Below are positions 52,326 through 61,512 of a stretch of 64,000 nucleotides of DNA, in pieces (within the stretch, counting starts at the first letter, position 1; every line of letters begins with the position of its first letter). The stretch lies in NCBI GenBank assembly GCA_049585795.1, contig JBAVAQ010000034.1:1-64000 (forward strand), in the 5' to 3' direction. The notes below the pieces were generated by a model that did not search any database, was not told the origin of the DNA, and saw only the letters and a program-made list of their open reading frames with translations. Origin of the DNA: JABDBE01 sp049585795. Lineage in GTDB: Bacteria > Acidobacteriota > Terriglobia > Terriglobales > Acidobacteriaceae. Both the position numbers and the translations under genes were made by a program.

Positions 52326-52970
52326 CTACGCGGCTATCATGTGGTTCCTGACTGCGTACTTGACCAATTCAGCGTTGCTTTTCACGCCAAGTACTTCCAT
52401 CATTCGATACTTGTGATAGGCAACTGTCCGGGTCGTCATATTCAGAATGTCGGCGACTTCCTTCATCACCTTGCCCTCGGCCAGCAATTGAAGGACTTCT
52501 CGTTGTCTTTCCGTGAGACGCTCGTCTTCCTGAATCAGTTCTTTGTCTTGCCGCCGCAGGAAATTGATGGTGTCGCAAGGCAGAGCTTTCGACATATACG
52601 ATTTACCTCGCAATACGTCGCGAACCGCGAGCACGATGTCCGCCGCGGCACAAGTCTTGAGCAGGTATCCCGAGGCGCCTCGCCGGAACGCTTCCGCCGC
52701 CACTTCCACGTCAGGATTCATCGTCAGATAGACCAACTTTACAGCAGGCAGCAGTTCTTTCAGTTGCCGCCCTGCGTCCAGACCATTCAGCACGGGCATG
52801 GCGATATCGAGCACGACCACGTCTGGTTTCAATTCTCGGGCCGCGCGCACCAGGGCGCGACCGTCACTGACCACTCCGATTACATTAAATTCGGTTTCGA
52901 GAAGTCGCTTGCACAACTCGGCCACCAGAGTATGGTCGTCGGCAATCAAGATGCGGGATCGATTGATCAT
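52326..52970 (-). CDS. NarL/FixJ-type response regulator with LuxR HTH
   Basis: 214 aa from ATG 52970. Receiver with DD (11-12), phosphoacceptor D55 (VVVLDIAMP), T/K positions LVYLTMNP and YLLKTCAAAD. C-terminal LuxR-type helix-turn-helix: ERLTERQREVLQLLAEGKVM then KEVADILNMTTRTVAYHKYR. It is the only protein in the window with a recognisable DNA-binding domain. It lies behind the 54207/53570 gene pair (operator 54350) with a 114-bp gap and may be expressed from that promoter. Best local candidate for the protein that binds CTGTCA-N4-TGACAG, not proven. Confidence 0.93.
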   Translation of the reverse strand: MINRSRILIADDHTLVAELCKRLLETEFNVIGVVSDGRALVRAARELKPDVVVLDIAMPVLNGLDAGRQLKELLPAVKLVYLTMNPDVEVAAEAFRRGASGYLLKTCAAADIVLAVRDVLRGKSYMSKALPCDTINFLRRQDKELIQEDERLTERQREVLQLLAEGKVMKEVADILNMTTRTVAYHKYRMMEVLGVKSNAELVKYAVRNHMIAA

Positions 52971-53084
52971 AGCCCTACCTTCATATCGGACATGTAGATC
53001 ATTGCAGAGGAGTGACCACAACATTACTACTGCAACCCACTTCCGTCAAGCTCGTGTCTCCGGTAGCTACGCGACAGTCTTCCT

Positions 53085-53570
53085 TCAAGGAATCAACGGA
53101 ATGGCATCCGCCAATTGCATATTAATGATTAAAGTCAGCCGATTGTCCACCTGGTAAAATTTAGCGGCTCGTTTGGCTCCCAAGGCCTTCATGAATTTTG
53201 GCCAATAGTCCTCTCGCAGGTTCAAGGTCTTGTCCTCTACATTGATCATCCTCTGGACCAAATCCCTCGCTTTAGTGTCGTCCAAAGTGTCGTAGTTCGT
53301 TGCGTAGTCCCTGATTACTTGCAGGCGCTCATCCCCGATCTTCTGCTGATCATTCGCATAGTCGCGATAGATGGGCCAGAATGCCTTGGACTCGGCATCC
53401 GTGAATTGCATGGTGTGGGCAATGATGTCTTCCTTGCCAGCCTGGACGTCCGCGCGTAGTAATTGGATGTCAGTGTCACTCAGTGGCTTTGCGCTAGCAT
53501 CCGCAGTCTGAGCCGAAGCAGCCACAGTTAACGTGGCGAGTAAGGCACAGGTAGTCAGGAACATTCGCAT
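53085..53570 (-). CDS. Small secreted helical protein
   Basis: 161 aa from ATG 53570 (GGAG 9 bp upstream). Signal peptide ending VAASAQ. Mature protein is helical and charged: DTDIQLLRADVQAGKEDIIA, FWPIYRDYANDQQKIGDERL, VEDKTLNLREDYWPKFMKAL, suggesting a periplasmic coiled or helical adaptor, superficially like Spy/CpxP chaperones but without their LTxxQ motifs. Downstream of the glycine-zipper gene by 59 bp; likely one transcript. Confidence 0.72.
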   Translation of the reverse strand: MRMFLTTCALLATLTVAASAQTADASAKPLSDTDIQLLRADVQAGKEDIIAHTMQFTDAESKAFWPIYRDYANDQQKIGDERLQVIRDYATNYDTLDDTKARDLVQRMINVEDKTLNLREDYWPKFMKALGAKRAAKFYQVDNRLTLIINMQLADAIPLIP

Positions 53571-53628
53571 AACATTTTTCTCCAGTCGGTATCGAAATCT
53601 AGTCACGCACTCTCTTTTAATTTCAAAG

Positions 53629-54207
<579 letters not shown>

Positions 54208-54349
54208 TGCGTTTCTCCTCTTGCCAGACGAAATCGCTTGACCGACGCGAACTTCTTTCTCTCTAGAGTTGTAGGAGGCAGAACGGCTGGCTAAATAGCG
54301 GCAGCGTCGTTCCGCCGTTGAGGTTAATAGAAATTGAAGTATGAGATAA

Positions 54350-54365
54350 CTGTTATTACTGACAG
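54350..54365 (-). promoter_or_regulatory. Palindromic operator of the glycine-zipper operon
   Basis: CTGTTA-TTAC-TGACAG, one arm mismatch. 23-bp spacer to TAACCT (54321-54326) on the minus strand. Its upstream edge lies 5 bp from a four-run G tract. Confidence 0.82.
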
Positions 54366-54370
54366 TTAGT

Positions 54371-54388
54371 GGGTTGGGTTGGGTTGGG
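54371..54388 (+). repeat. Perfect G-quadruplex motif GGGTTGGGTTGGGTTGGG
   Basis: Four GGG runs separated by TT, 18 nt in total, flanked by further GGGTT-like bases. Immediately upstream (promoter-distal side) of the operator at 54350. Confidence 0.9.
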
Positions 54389-54514
54389 TTGTGCCGTGGG
54401 GCGTTGCGGAAGGGTGTTTTGTTGTTCCTGTGTTGTTTGGCCACTGCGCGCGAGATCCTTCCCCGGGCTGCCGCCGGTTCAGGATTGGGTCTTTCTTTAA
54501 GGAATCAGCTGCAG

Positions 54515-54934
54515 TCAAGAATGTGGGTCGGGTTCATTCAACAAGCTCGCGGACACAAATATCTTGCCGGCAAGCACCGCATTGATGGCCGAAAACAGGT
54601 CCAGGCTCAGACGTGATTTCACTACGTACGCCGAGCCCCCCGCGCCTATAGCGGCGTTCATATAGTCGGTATCTTCATGCACCGTGAGAAAAACGATCTT
54701 GGCGGTACTCCCCGAATCTCGCAACTGCCGCGCGACGTCAATCCCGCTCAGTTCCCCCATCGAGATGTCGAGGACGATGACATTGGGCCGAAGGTGCAGG
54801 CATTCGCGGACGATAGATGCCGGCTCGGAGATGGTGGCGACAACCTGACAATTTTTATCTCTTTCGAGCATATGGCTAACATGGGCAAGGACCGAGGAGT
54901 TGTCGTCGGCCAGGATTACGGTCGTTCTCGACAC
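54515..54934 (-). CDS. Stand-alone receiver domain protein
   Basis: 139 aa from a GTG at 54934 with AGGAGG 5 bp away; the longer frame to 55012 is less likely. Receiver: ILADDNSSVLAHV (DD at 10-11), D56 in NVIVLDISMG, T near VFLTVHED and K in AYVVKSRLSLD. No output domain. Downstream of the sensor kinase at 55036, which makes it a phosphate relay or sink for it. Own operator lies inside the kinase gene. Confidence 0.85.
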   Translation of the reverse strand: MSRTTVILADDNSSVLAHVSHMLERDKNCQVVATISEPASIVRECLHLRPNVIVLDISMGELSGIDVARQLRDSGSTAKIVFLTVHEDTDYMNAAIGAGGSAYVVKSRLSLDLFSAINAVLAGKIFVSASLLNEPDPHS

Positions 54935-55035
54935 AGGGCCTCCTTCGAGAGTGGCCGCCGCCGACCACATTGACGCCAGCATGGTTGCTGGGAGGTACGA
55001 TCCAGAGAGCAACCTTCATAGAATGTTATCGGGCC

Positions 55036-58000
55036 TCAGTAGGGTCGACTACTGTCAGAACTGACGGTGGACGACAGTTGGTCCTGAGGCTTTCGATCAC
55101 TCGCAAGATCGTCTACTTTGTTCGCGACGTTCCTGGTAACGGGAACCCGCCCTTCCACCTGGGTACCAAGGAATGGCCTTGACCAGATAGAAAATTCGCC
55201 TCCCACGGAACGCATGCGCTCCCGCATGCTTACCAGTCCAAGGCCCTGAGCACCTGATACCAGCTCGGTATCGAATCCAACTCCATCGTCGGAAACACGC
55301 AACTGAATTACGTGCGCCTTGCAAGTCAATGCCACTTTCACGTGATGGGCCTGGCTGTGTTTGACCACATTGTGCAACGATTCCTGCACTGTCCGGAACA
55401 GATTGAGAGAGACGTTTTCATCGAGGTCGCCGGGCAGATCCTTGACCGTACACTCGACCTCAATCTTGTGTTGCTGGGCGACTTCCTTGCAGAGATCACG
55501 AACGGTTGCGGAGAGACCGAGGTAGTGCAGCTTGGAGGGATGCAACTGATGAGATATATGTTGAATATCAGTTGCAATCTCATTGGTCAGTCGCCAGATC
55601 TCCCGCAGTTCCTTCTTCTGCAACGAATCGGTATGTGCTGATAGAGCCTGGTCAGATTCCTGAATTCTATTGGCCAAAAGCGCCAGCCTCTGGTTGATGT
55701 CGTCGTGCAACTCGCGCGCCAGGCGCTCTCTCTCCTCTTCTTGGGCACGGATGAGCCGGCTACTGAGGTCGGTAAGGACGGCTTTTGCCTCTTTCTGATC
55801 GCTTATGTCGATACAGCAACCCACGTATCCCGCAAAGGAACCGTCGCCGTTGAATCGAGGCGCGCCTATGTCGAGAACCGACCGGTATTCCCCGTCGTGG
55901 CGGCGAAGCCGGTACTCCATCCTGAATTCCTTGCGGGTGTCAAAATGTCGGGCGTATGTATCCAGGCATGCCTGCAAGTCTTCTGGGTGTACCCCCTCAG
56001 CCCAGCCATTGCCAAGCTCCTGTTCCAGGCTCCGGCCGGTGAATTGCAGCCAGGACTGATTGAAATAGTTGCACATCTTGTCTGGACCGGACATCCAGAT
56101 CAGCACAGGGGCGGTATTCGCAATCAAACGAAAGCGCCTCTCGCTTTCCGCCACAGCTTCTTCCGCGTTGCGACGCTCAGTGACATCCCTGACGATCACG
56201 GTGGACAGTTTCTTGCCCGCATCTTCAACGTGTGAGATTGAGGCCTCAATTGGAAATTCCTCGCCGTTTGAGCGCAAGGCCCAGAGGGCACCGAGCGTAC
56301 CCATAATCCGGTTGGTGGCACCAGTCTCGCCGAAATGGCGAAGATGCACGCCGTGTTCGCCTCGGAAACGCTGGGGGATAAAACGCTCGATCGAACTCCC
56401 AATGGCATCGCGCGCTGCGCAACCGAAAATCTTCTCGGCGGCTGGATTGAACAATAGGACGACCTGCTTTTCATCGACCGCGATAATGGCGTCCATCGCC
56501 GAATCAACAATAGCCGTCAGGCGCCGCTGGCTATCGCGCAGTTCAGCCTCGAACTTCTTACGATCGGTGATGTCTTGAGCCGTGCCGCGAAAATGAGTAA
56601 TGCGGCCGCTGGCATCGCGTACTGCTTCGCCGCGGCCGCAGACCCACCTTTTGCTGCCGTCCGGACGCACGACCTCCGCCTCGATCTCCGGAATCGAACC
56701 CGTCGTCTTAGCCTCGTTAATGACAGCAGTTAACCGAGTCATACTTTCCGGACTGAAGATCCGCTCGATTTCCTCGTTGCCCGGTACAGGCAATCTGGGA
56801 TCAATTCCGTGGATGCGGTAAAGCTCCTCCGACCAGGTAACCTCTTTACTCGCAGGATCCCACCGCCAGGTGCCGACTCGCGCTAGCCGCTGTGCTTCTG
56901 CAAGTTCCTTCTCTTTTCGAGTAAGGGCAACTTGCGCACGTTTACGCGTAGCCACATTCCGAAGCAACAAAACGATTAACAGGGTTTCGATAAACAGGAT
57001 CGCCAGAAGGCCCAGGATCCTCCAACGGTAAAGCTCCCACGGAGAATATTCCCAGTCGCGAACTTCGGTTCCCTTCGGAATTTGATTTTCCGGAATTCCC
57101 CAGCGGTGCAATTGACGCCAATCGACTACGTAGTGCTGGAAATCGCCGTTTGCAATTGGGATGCTTTCCGGTTTCGCTCCCGTCAGAATCAGCGCGCCAT
57201 CATTGCCTAGAACTTGTCCCACTTCGCCCAGATCAGCTACGCTGCCTCCCACTACCCCCCTGCCTACGACTGAGGAGAACGTTCCGTAGATCGGCCGGTT
57301 CACTTGCTTCGCAAGGTCGGGAAGAATGCGCGCCGGGACAAACTGCTCGCCGCGGGAGTCCGTTATGAAATCGAGGAACATGATGACACTGTCTGGAGGC
57401 ACCTGCGCCAGCCGTGGCCCCAGTTCTGAGAACGGTAGGTCGGTCAGGTATTGAAAGTCCAGATTCGATCCATAGCCGCGAAATTGCTGGCGCGCCAATT
57501 CCATGCCGGATTTCTCGGCGTCAGAGGAGCCGGAAACCACAACCACGTGGGAAGAACCGGGGTTCTGCCGCAACGCCAATTGAAGGGTAAGTAAGGAATT
57601 CGTCTGCCGGACGACGCCTGTCCTTCCCGCGTGGGGCTTAAGCCAGCTTGATGGATCTTTGGGATCCGCCACGAAGAACAGCAGGGCTGCGTCCGGAAAG
57701 AGTTTTTGCCGGATCTGTTCCGCAAGAGCCACTGTTTCCTCGTTGATTGCAATTACCAGGTCGAAGGTCTGTCCGCCGTACTTCTCCAGGAGATAGGAAG
57801 CCGTGGCCTGTCTCCGGGAGGGGTCCGAGAAAGATGAAGGAGACTCAAGGTATTCAAAGGTAAAGTGGACCGGCTTTTTGGAACCACCAAGAATGTGGGT
57901 CTCGGCCTGTTCCACCATACTGTCGACATCAGGCAAGTCAGGGTCTGACGAGGAAAGGAAGAGGACCTCAATCTGCTGTCGCGCAGGCCGGGGACCGGCT

Positions 58001-58089
58001 TTGGCATTCGCCGATGCGCTCGCCGGAATTATCGCGAAACACAGCATGCGAATCAGCGCGCACCGGAAAATTACGGATTTCGGCATCAT
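55036..58089 (-). CDS. Sensor histidine kinase: ABC-substrate-binding-like sensor, three PAS, HisKA_3
   Basis: 1017 aa from ATG 58089. Signal-like N terminus, then a periplasmic ABC_sub_bind-type domain (IEVLFLSSSDPDLPDVDSMV, YGGQTFDLVIAINEETVALA, GTFSSVVGRGVVGGSVADLG), a membrane helix near 375 (GLLAILFIETLLIVLLLRNV), three PAS domains, the last closely similar to that of the MASE1 kinase (LIWMSGPDKMCNYFNQSWLQ; GWAEGVHPEDLQACLDTYAR), and a HisKA_3/HATPase transmitter with H795 (ERLARELHDDINQRLALLA), DDGVGFD and GLGLVSMRERM. Part of an operon with a small membrane protein upstream and a receiver downstream. Confidence 0.92.
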   Translation of the reverse strand: MMPKSVIFRCALIRMLCFAIIPASASANAKAGPRPARQQIEVLFLSSSDPDLPDVDSMVEQAETHILGGSKKPVHFTFEYLESPSSFSDPSRRQATASYLLEKYGGQTFDLVIAINEETVALAEQIRQKLFPDAALLFFVADPKDPSSWLKPHAGRTGVVRQTNSLLTLQLALRQNPGSSHVVVVSGSSDAEKSGMELARQQFRGYGSNLDFQYLTDLPFSELGPRLAQVPPDSVIMFLDFITDSRGEQFVPARILPDLAKQVNRPIYGTFSSVVGRGVVGGSVADLGEVGQVLGNDGALILTGAKPESIPIANGDFQHYVVDWRQLHRWGIPENQIPKGTEVRDWEYSPWELYRWRILGLLAILFIETLLIVLLLRNVATRKRAQVALTRKEKELAEAQRLARVGTWRWDPASKEVTWSEELYRIHGIDPRLPVPGNEEIERIFSPESMTRLTAVINEAKTTGSIPEIEAEVVRPDGSKRWVCGRGEAVRDASGRITHFRGTAQDITDRKKFEAELRDSQRRLTAIVDSAMDAIIAVDEKQVVLLFNPAAEKIFGCAARDAIGSSIERFIPQRFRGEHGVHLRHFGETGATNRIMGTLGALWALRSNGEEFPIEASISHVEDAGKKLSTVIVRDVTERRNAEEAVAESERRFRLIANTAPVLIWMSGPDKMCNYFNQSWLQFTGRSLEQELGNGWAEGVHPEDLQACLDTYARHFDTRKEFRMEYRLRRHDGEYRSVLDIGAPRFNGDGSFAGYVGCCIDISDQKEAKAVLTDLSSRLIRAQEEERERLARELHDDINQRLALLANRIQESDQALSAHTDSLQKKELREIWRLTNEIATDIQHISHQLHPSKLHYLGLSATVRDLCKEVAQQHKIEVECTVKDLPGDLDENVSLNLFRTVQESLHNVVKHSQAHHVKVALTCKAHVIQLRVSDDGVGFDTELVSGAQGLGLVSMRERMRSVGGEFSIWSRPFLGTQVEGRVPVTRNVANKVDDLASDRKPQDQLSSTVSSDSSRPY
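55052..55067 (-). promoter_or_regulatory. Palindromic operator inside the kinase gene end
   Basis: CTGTCA-GAAC-TGACGG, one arm mismatch. 23-bp spacer to TAACAT (55023-55028), which lies just after the kinase stop. An internal promoter for the receiver gene at 54934, within coding sequence. Confidence 0.75.
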
Positions 58090-58146
58090 GTCGTCGCAGA
58101 TTTCGCGCAACAAACAGACCAAAATATGCTTTCTGTTTTATCAAGA

Positions 58147-58425
58147 TCAAGAAAACACGGACTTGCGAGCCTGATTACTCACAACTAGCACTGACTCGCG
58201 GGACTCCCGCGATTTGCTTCTGCCTTTGTCTTTCAACTCGAATTTCCCAGCCGTCAAGTTGAAGACGGCGCTGGAGAATGTACCCGAAGCCTGCGGGGCT
58301 TTCTTCCACTTTGTCTTGTGCGTTCCTGCCCAAGCGACGTAGACGAGGCTGCCAAGGGATGCAATCACGATCAGCGAAGCCTTCCCGATGGCCCAGGCAA
58401 AAACAACTTCGTCGGACTTAACCAT
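58147..58425 (-). CDS. Small membrane protein upstream of the kinase
   Basis: 92 aa from ATG 58425. One membrane helix (ASLIVIASLGSLVYVAWAGT), then a basic tail (KTKWKKAPQASGTF, LKDKGRSKSRESRE). GGTGGAAG site. Ends 57 bp before the kinase start. Possibly an accessory of the sensor; no family recognised. Confidence 0.55.
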   Translation of the reverse strand: MVKSDEVVFAWAIGKASLIVIASLGSLVYVAWAGTHKTKWKKAPQASGTFSSAVFNLTAGKFELKDKGRSKSRESRESVLVVSNQARKSVFS

Positions 58426-58630
58426 CTTCCACCCCCTGCAAAAACAAATCTGATCCGGCCAGAAGTCGCGGCTACCTTGCGAAACGACATTGTGAGTTGG
58501 AGGCCGGACTGACAAAGAACAAGCCGAACCCTGCGCGCCGCCGCTGAATACACTCCCTGAGGTTGTACTCAGAAGCGGCGCGCACTGCGGATCCGGGCAG
58601 TTCAGGCTTCACCTTCACCGCAAATCATCT

Positions 58631-59578
58631 CTACATTCCTCCTGCCACTCCCCGATTTATCAGTACCGTTACTTCCACGCGGCGGTTCTCTGCTCGCCCG
58701 CTCGCCGACTCATTGGGCGCCGCGGGGTCAGCGATGCCCATCGCTCCCGGGGCCACAATGTGCCGCAAAGGAACATTGCACTTCTGCAACAGGTACGCCA
58801 CCACCGCTTGCGCTCGATCCATGCTCAACTGCTGGTTCATGGCGGCAGTGCCTGACGAATCGGCAAAACCCTTCACCTGGATGATGTAGCCCGTCAGGCT
58901 GGTGGCGCTCTGGGCTAGCTTTGACAAGGAGGCTTCATCCTGTGCCGAAAGTTTGGCGCTTCCGGTTGCGAAGTGAAGGGTTGCCGTTCCCTTGTTGTCA
59001 TAGTCCGAAAGTTGCGAGAAGCGCTGGGTAGTGGCCTCAATTTGCTGCTGACTTGCCGCAATCTGTTCCTGATTGGCGCCGATCTGTTCTTTGTTTGCCG
59101 CATTCTGAACGGTGTTCGCGGCGACGCCTTCTTTATTGTCCGCAACTCCCTGCGTGTTGGTCGCAATGTTGCTGGTGTTGGTCGCCTGCTGCGCCTGCGT
59201 CGGGGCTAAACCAGCCTGAATGGTCTCGGCTAGACGCAAATTATCTTTAGAGAACCTGATGGTATCGGCCACCAACCGCGTCTCGTCGCCAATCCCTTCC
59301 GCCGTAATCTGTAACCCCGGAATGAGGGCGGTCACAGCCTGTTCCGAATGCCGGAGTTTGAAAATTCCCTTCGGAATTTGAACCTTGGTGCTGTCGGTCA
59401 AGGCCACCACAACGTTTTGGGACGTCTTAGGATTTTTTACCACCAAATTTTCTCCGTCTCGGCCGGTAATCAATCCGGTGATCTTGACTTTCTTGCCGTT
59501 CGACTCTCCATATGCCACCGCAACACAAAGCATGCACAGAACTGCGGTGCAGACCACGGTCCATCTACTGTTCTTCAT
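58631..59578 (-). CDS. OmpA-like peptidoglycan-binding protein, paralogue 3
   Basis: 315 aa from ATG 59578 (AAAGGACAAAATC). Signal peptide, beta domain (VKITGLITGRDGENLVVKN), linker units such as GVADNKEGVAANTVQNAANK and EQIGANQEQIAASQQQIEAT, OmpA domain (GFADSSGTAAMNQQLSMDRA, ENRRVEVTV). Very close to paralogue 2. Promoter region with the operator at 59719 also shares the spacer start TGGGCA. Confidence 0.88.
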   Translation of the reverse strand: MKNSRWTVVCTAVLCMLCVAVAYGESNGKKVKITGLITGRDGENLVVKNPKTSQNVVVALTDSTKVQIPKGIFKLRHSEQAVTALIPGLQITAEGIGDETRLVADTIRFSKDNLRLAETIQAGLAPTQAQQATNTSNIATNTQGVADNKEGVAANTVQNAANKEQIGANQEQIAASQQQIEATTQRFSQLSDYDNKGTATLHFATGSAKLSAQDEASLSKLAQSATSLTGYIIQVKGFADSSGTAAMNQQLSMDRAQAVVAYLLQKCNVPLRHIVAPGAMGIADPAAPNESASGRAENRRVEVTVLINRGVAGGM

Positions 59579-59718
59579 GATTTTGTCCTTTCGAGTGTGC
59601 TTCATCAGTTTGTCCTTCTCTGACCTCTCGTTCCTGAAGATCTGCCAGGCGATTCGCCCGGTCGCTGTTCGGAACTAGGTAATGAGGGGATGCTAGGGAA
59701 CTTTTTCTGCCCTGCCCA

Positions 59719-59734
59719 CTGTCAATAATGACAG
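59719..59734 (-). promoter_or_regulatory. Palindromic operator (perfect arms) of OmpA paralogue 3
   Basis: CTGTCA-ATAA-TGACAG, all arm positions matched. 23-bp spacer to TAGCAT (59690-59695). Confidence 0.9.
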
Positions 59735-59950
59735 CGCGAGCCACCACAAAAACCCAAGGCAACCAAGGCTGGCGGCGCCTTTCTCGCACGCCAGCATCGA
59801 ACCCCCCAAGAACAAGCTGGCGGCAACGGGAATCAACTCTTGCGCATCGAAGGAACCGCAAAGGGCCGAATGTTGCATAGACCTCTGGGCTCTGGACTTC
59901 CCCAGATTGCCCTGGAAGCAGCACTTTTGGGTAATTGACAATTCTCAACC

Positions 59951-60436
59951 ATGGGAGATGATGGCTATAATATGAGCAAGTTCGAGCCCCTCTCTGGCAT
60001 GCAGAACGTTCAAGACCGACCGAAAAAACCTGGTTCCCGGATATCACCAATCCGCGTCCTCGTGGTTGAGGATTTCCCCCCGTTTCGCCAATTCATCGGT
60101 TCGGCGTTGGCAAGAAGATCCGACCTGCAGATCGTGGGCGAGGCGTCCGACGGAAAAGAAGCGGTTGAAAAGGCCAAAGAACTACAACCAGATCTGATTC
60201 TTCTTGATATTGGCCTTCCCACCCTGAACGGAATCGAGGCGGCTCAACGAATGCGCCAGGTCGTCCCGGAATCCAAAATAATTTTCGTGACCCAGGAATC
60301 TTCTATCGATGTGGTGCAAAAAGCTCTCAATTCCGGGGCACATGGCTACGTCGTAAAAACGAAGGCTGCGAGCGAGTTGTTGGCTGCGGCGGAAGCCGTT
60401 CTTGAGGGCAAGCAGTTTCTCAGTAGCGGCTTGTAA
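59951..60436 (+). CDS. Stand-alone receiver domain protein
   Basis: 161 aa; ATG 59981 is an alternative start and no strong ribosome site is seen. Receiver: IRVLVVEDFPPFRQ, D86 in LILLDIGLP, T in IIFVTQES, K in GYVVKTKAASELL. No output domain. Its receiver shares the order QIVGEASDGKEAV and NGIEAAQRMR with the receiver-MEDS protein at 30022, indicating paralogy. It may compete for or pass phosphoryl groups. Confidence 0.85.
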   Translation: MGDDGYNMSKFEPLSGMQNVQDRPKKPGSRISPIRVLVVEDFPPFRQFIGSALARRSDLQIVGEASDGKEAVEKAKELQPDLILLDIGLPTLNGIEAAQRMRQVVPESKIIFVTQESSIDVVQKALNSGAHGYVVKTKAASELLAAAEAVLEGKQFLSSGL

Positions 60437-60523
60437 TCCCGCCGATTACGAATCTACCAGCCCCCGGAGTCCAAATTCCATTTTCGCGTCAACCGGCGCG
60501 GACTGCATTCGACCATCCATTCC

Positions 60524-61246
60524 TCAAACGTGCTGGTAGTTCGAGTTCTGAATGGCAACGTTCAATTGCTTGCTGACTCCGTCGATCACCATATTAGAGA
60601 TGTGATTCGGCCCACCCGGCAGGCGGCTGAACTGCACCGTCAAATTCATCGCATCCTTCGGATCATCCATGTAGGAAGCAATCTGGATCTGAAGTAACTG
60701 CTTCTGCTCTTTGTCGAAGACCAGCGTCATCGAATCCTGCGGCTTCAGATAGTTATGGATCACGAGTTGAATTACGTTAGGGGCTCCAGCGGCCGGACCG
60801 ATTGTGATATTCCCGTTCGCAAACGCCTGCTGCAGCAGATCCTTGTCCGGTGGCACATATTGCTGTGCCAATGCCTTCATCTGCTGTGCGTAATCCTGGT
60901 ACTCTTCCTTCTTCTTAGCGACGATATGCTGCCTCAGCCGTCCCCCTTGGGGAGCCGCTTCGGCAGGCGGATCAAGAGAAGTCTTCACTGGCTTCAAGTC
61001 TGGTCCCAGCCGCACCTGGAAGTGCTCCTGCTTTTTCTGTTCGCCCTTCAAGCTGATCGTGACCGTTTCGATCCAGCTATACGACGCGAGGGCCTGTTTG
61101 TTCTGCGCGGCTGACTCTTTAACCTCTGCGACGCGCTGCTGCAGTTCCGGACTTTGTGCGTTGACTCGACCGATGAATCTTGCCCCGGCAAATAGAACGA
61201 TCAAGGTTAGCGTGCTGCTCAAAACGTGCCGCGCCCTCTGTCTCAT
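60524..61246 (-). CDS. Secreted protein of unknown function
   Basis: 240 aa; AGGAGATCACTT before the ATG. Signal peptide ending RVNAQ. Mature part: VAEVKESAAQNKQALASYSW, VTISLKGEQKKQEHFQVRLG, and LKPQDSMTLVFDKEQKQLLQ, an alpha/beta layout reminiscent of LolA-like lipid-binding periplasmic proteins, but I do not claim membership. C-terminal ...NVAIQNSNYQHV. Operator at 61407. Confidence 0.72.
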   Translation of the reverse strand: MRQRARHVLSSTLTLIVLFAGARFIGRVNAQSPELQQRVAEVKESAAQNKQALASYSWIETVTISLKGEQKKQEHFQVRLGPDLKPVKTSLDPPAEAAPQGGRLRQHIVAKKKEEYQDYAQQMKALAQQYVPPDKDLLQQAFANGNITIGPAAGAPNVIQLVIHNYLKPQDSMTLVFDKEQKQLLQIQIASYMDDPKDAMNLTVQFSRLPGGPNHISNMVIDGVSKQLNVAIQNSNYQHV

Positions 61247-61406
61247 AAGTGATCTCCTAATGTTTCTGAGAATCCTACTGTGTTTGCATCTTGAAGGTTG
61301 GCGCCGCGGCCCAAGCACTAGCAACTGCCTTGGCGATTCGAAGAAGACCACGACGGAGATTACAACTCACCTCCAGAAGTTAACCGCTGGGCCCAGCACC
61401 TGCCTA

Positions 61407-61422
61407 CTGTCAGAACAAACAG
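61407..61422 (-). promoter_or_regulatory. Palindromic operator of the 61246 gene
   Basis: CTGTCA-GAAC-AAACAG; the promoter-distal arm on this strand is poor (two mismatches), the promoter-proximal arm perfect. 24-bp spacer to TAACTT (61377-61382). Last copy seen in the window. Confidence 0.7.
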
Positions 61423-61512
61423 TCCATGGCTGATTCATGCAGAAATAATGCGGTACGCTTCACATCTGAGGTGTCGTGCCGCGACCTCGTTCCCTTACGG
61501 CACCCACGAAAA

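Noticed and set aside
53085..53570. Spy/CpxP family assignment
   Set aside because: Size and helical, charged character fit, but the LTxxQ motifs of that family are not seen.
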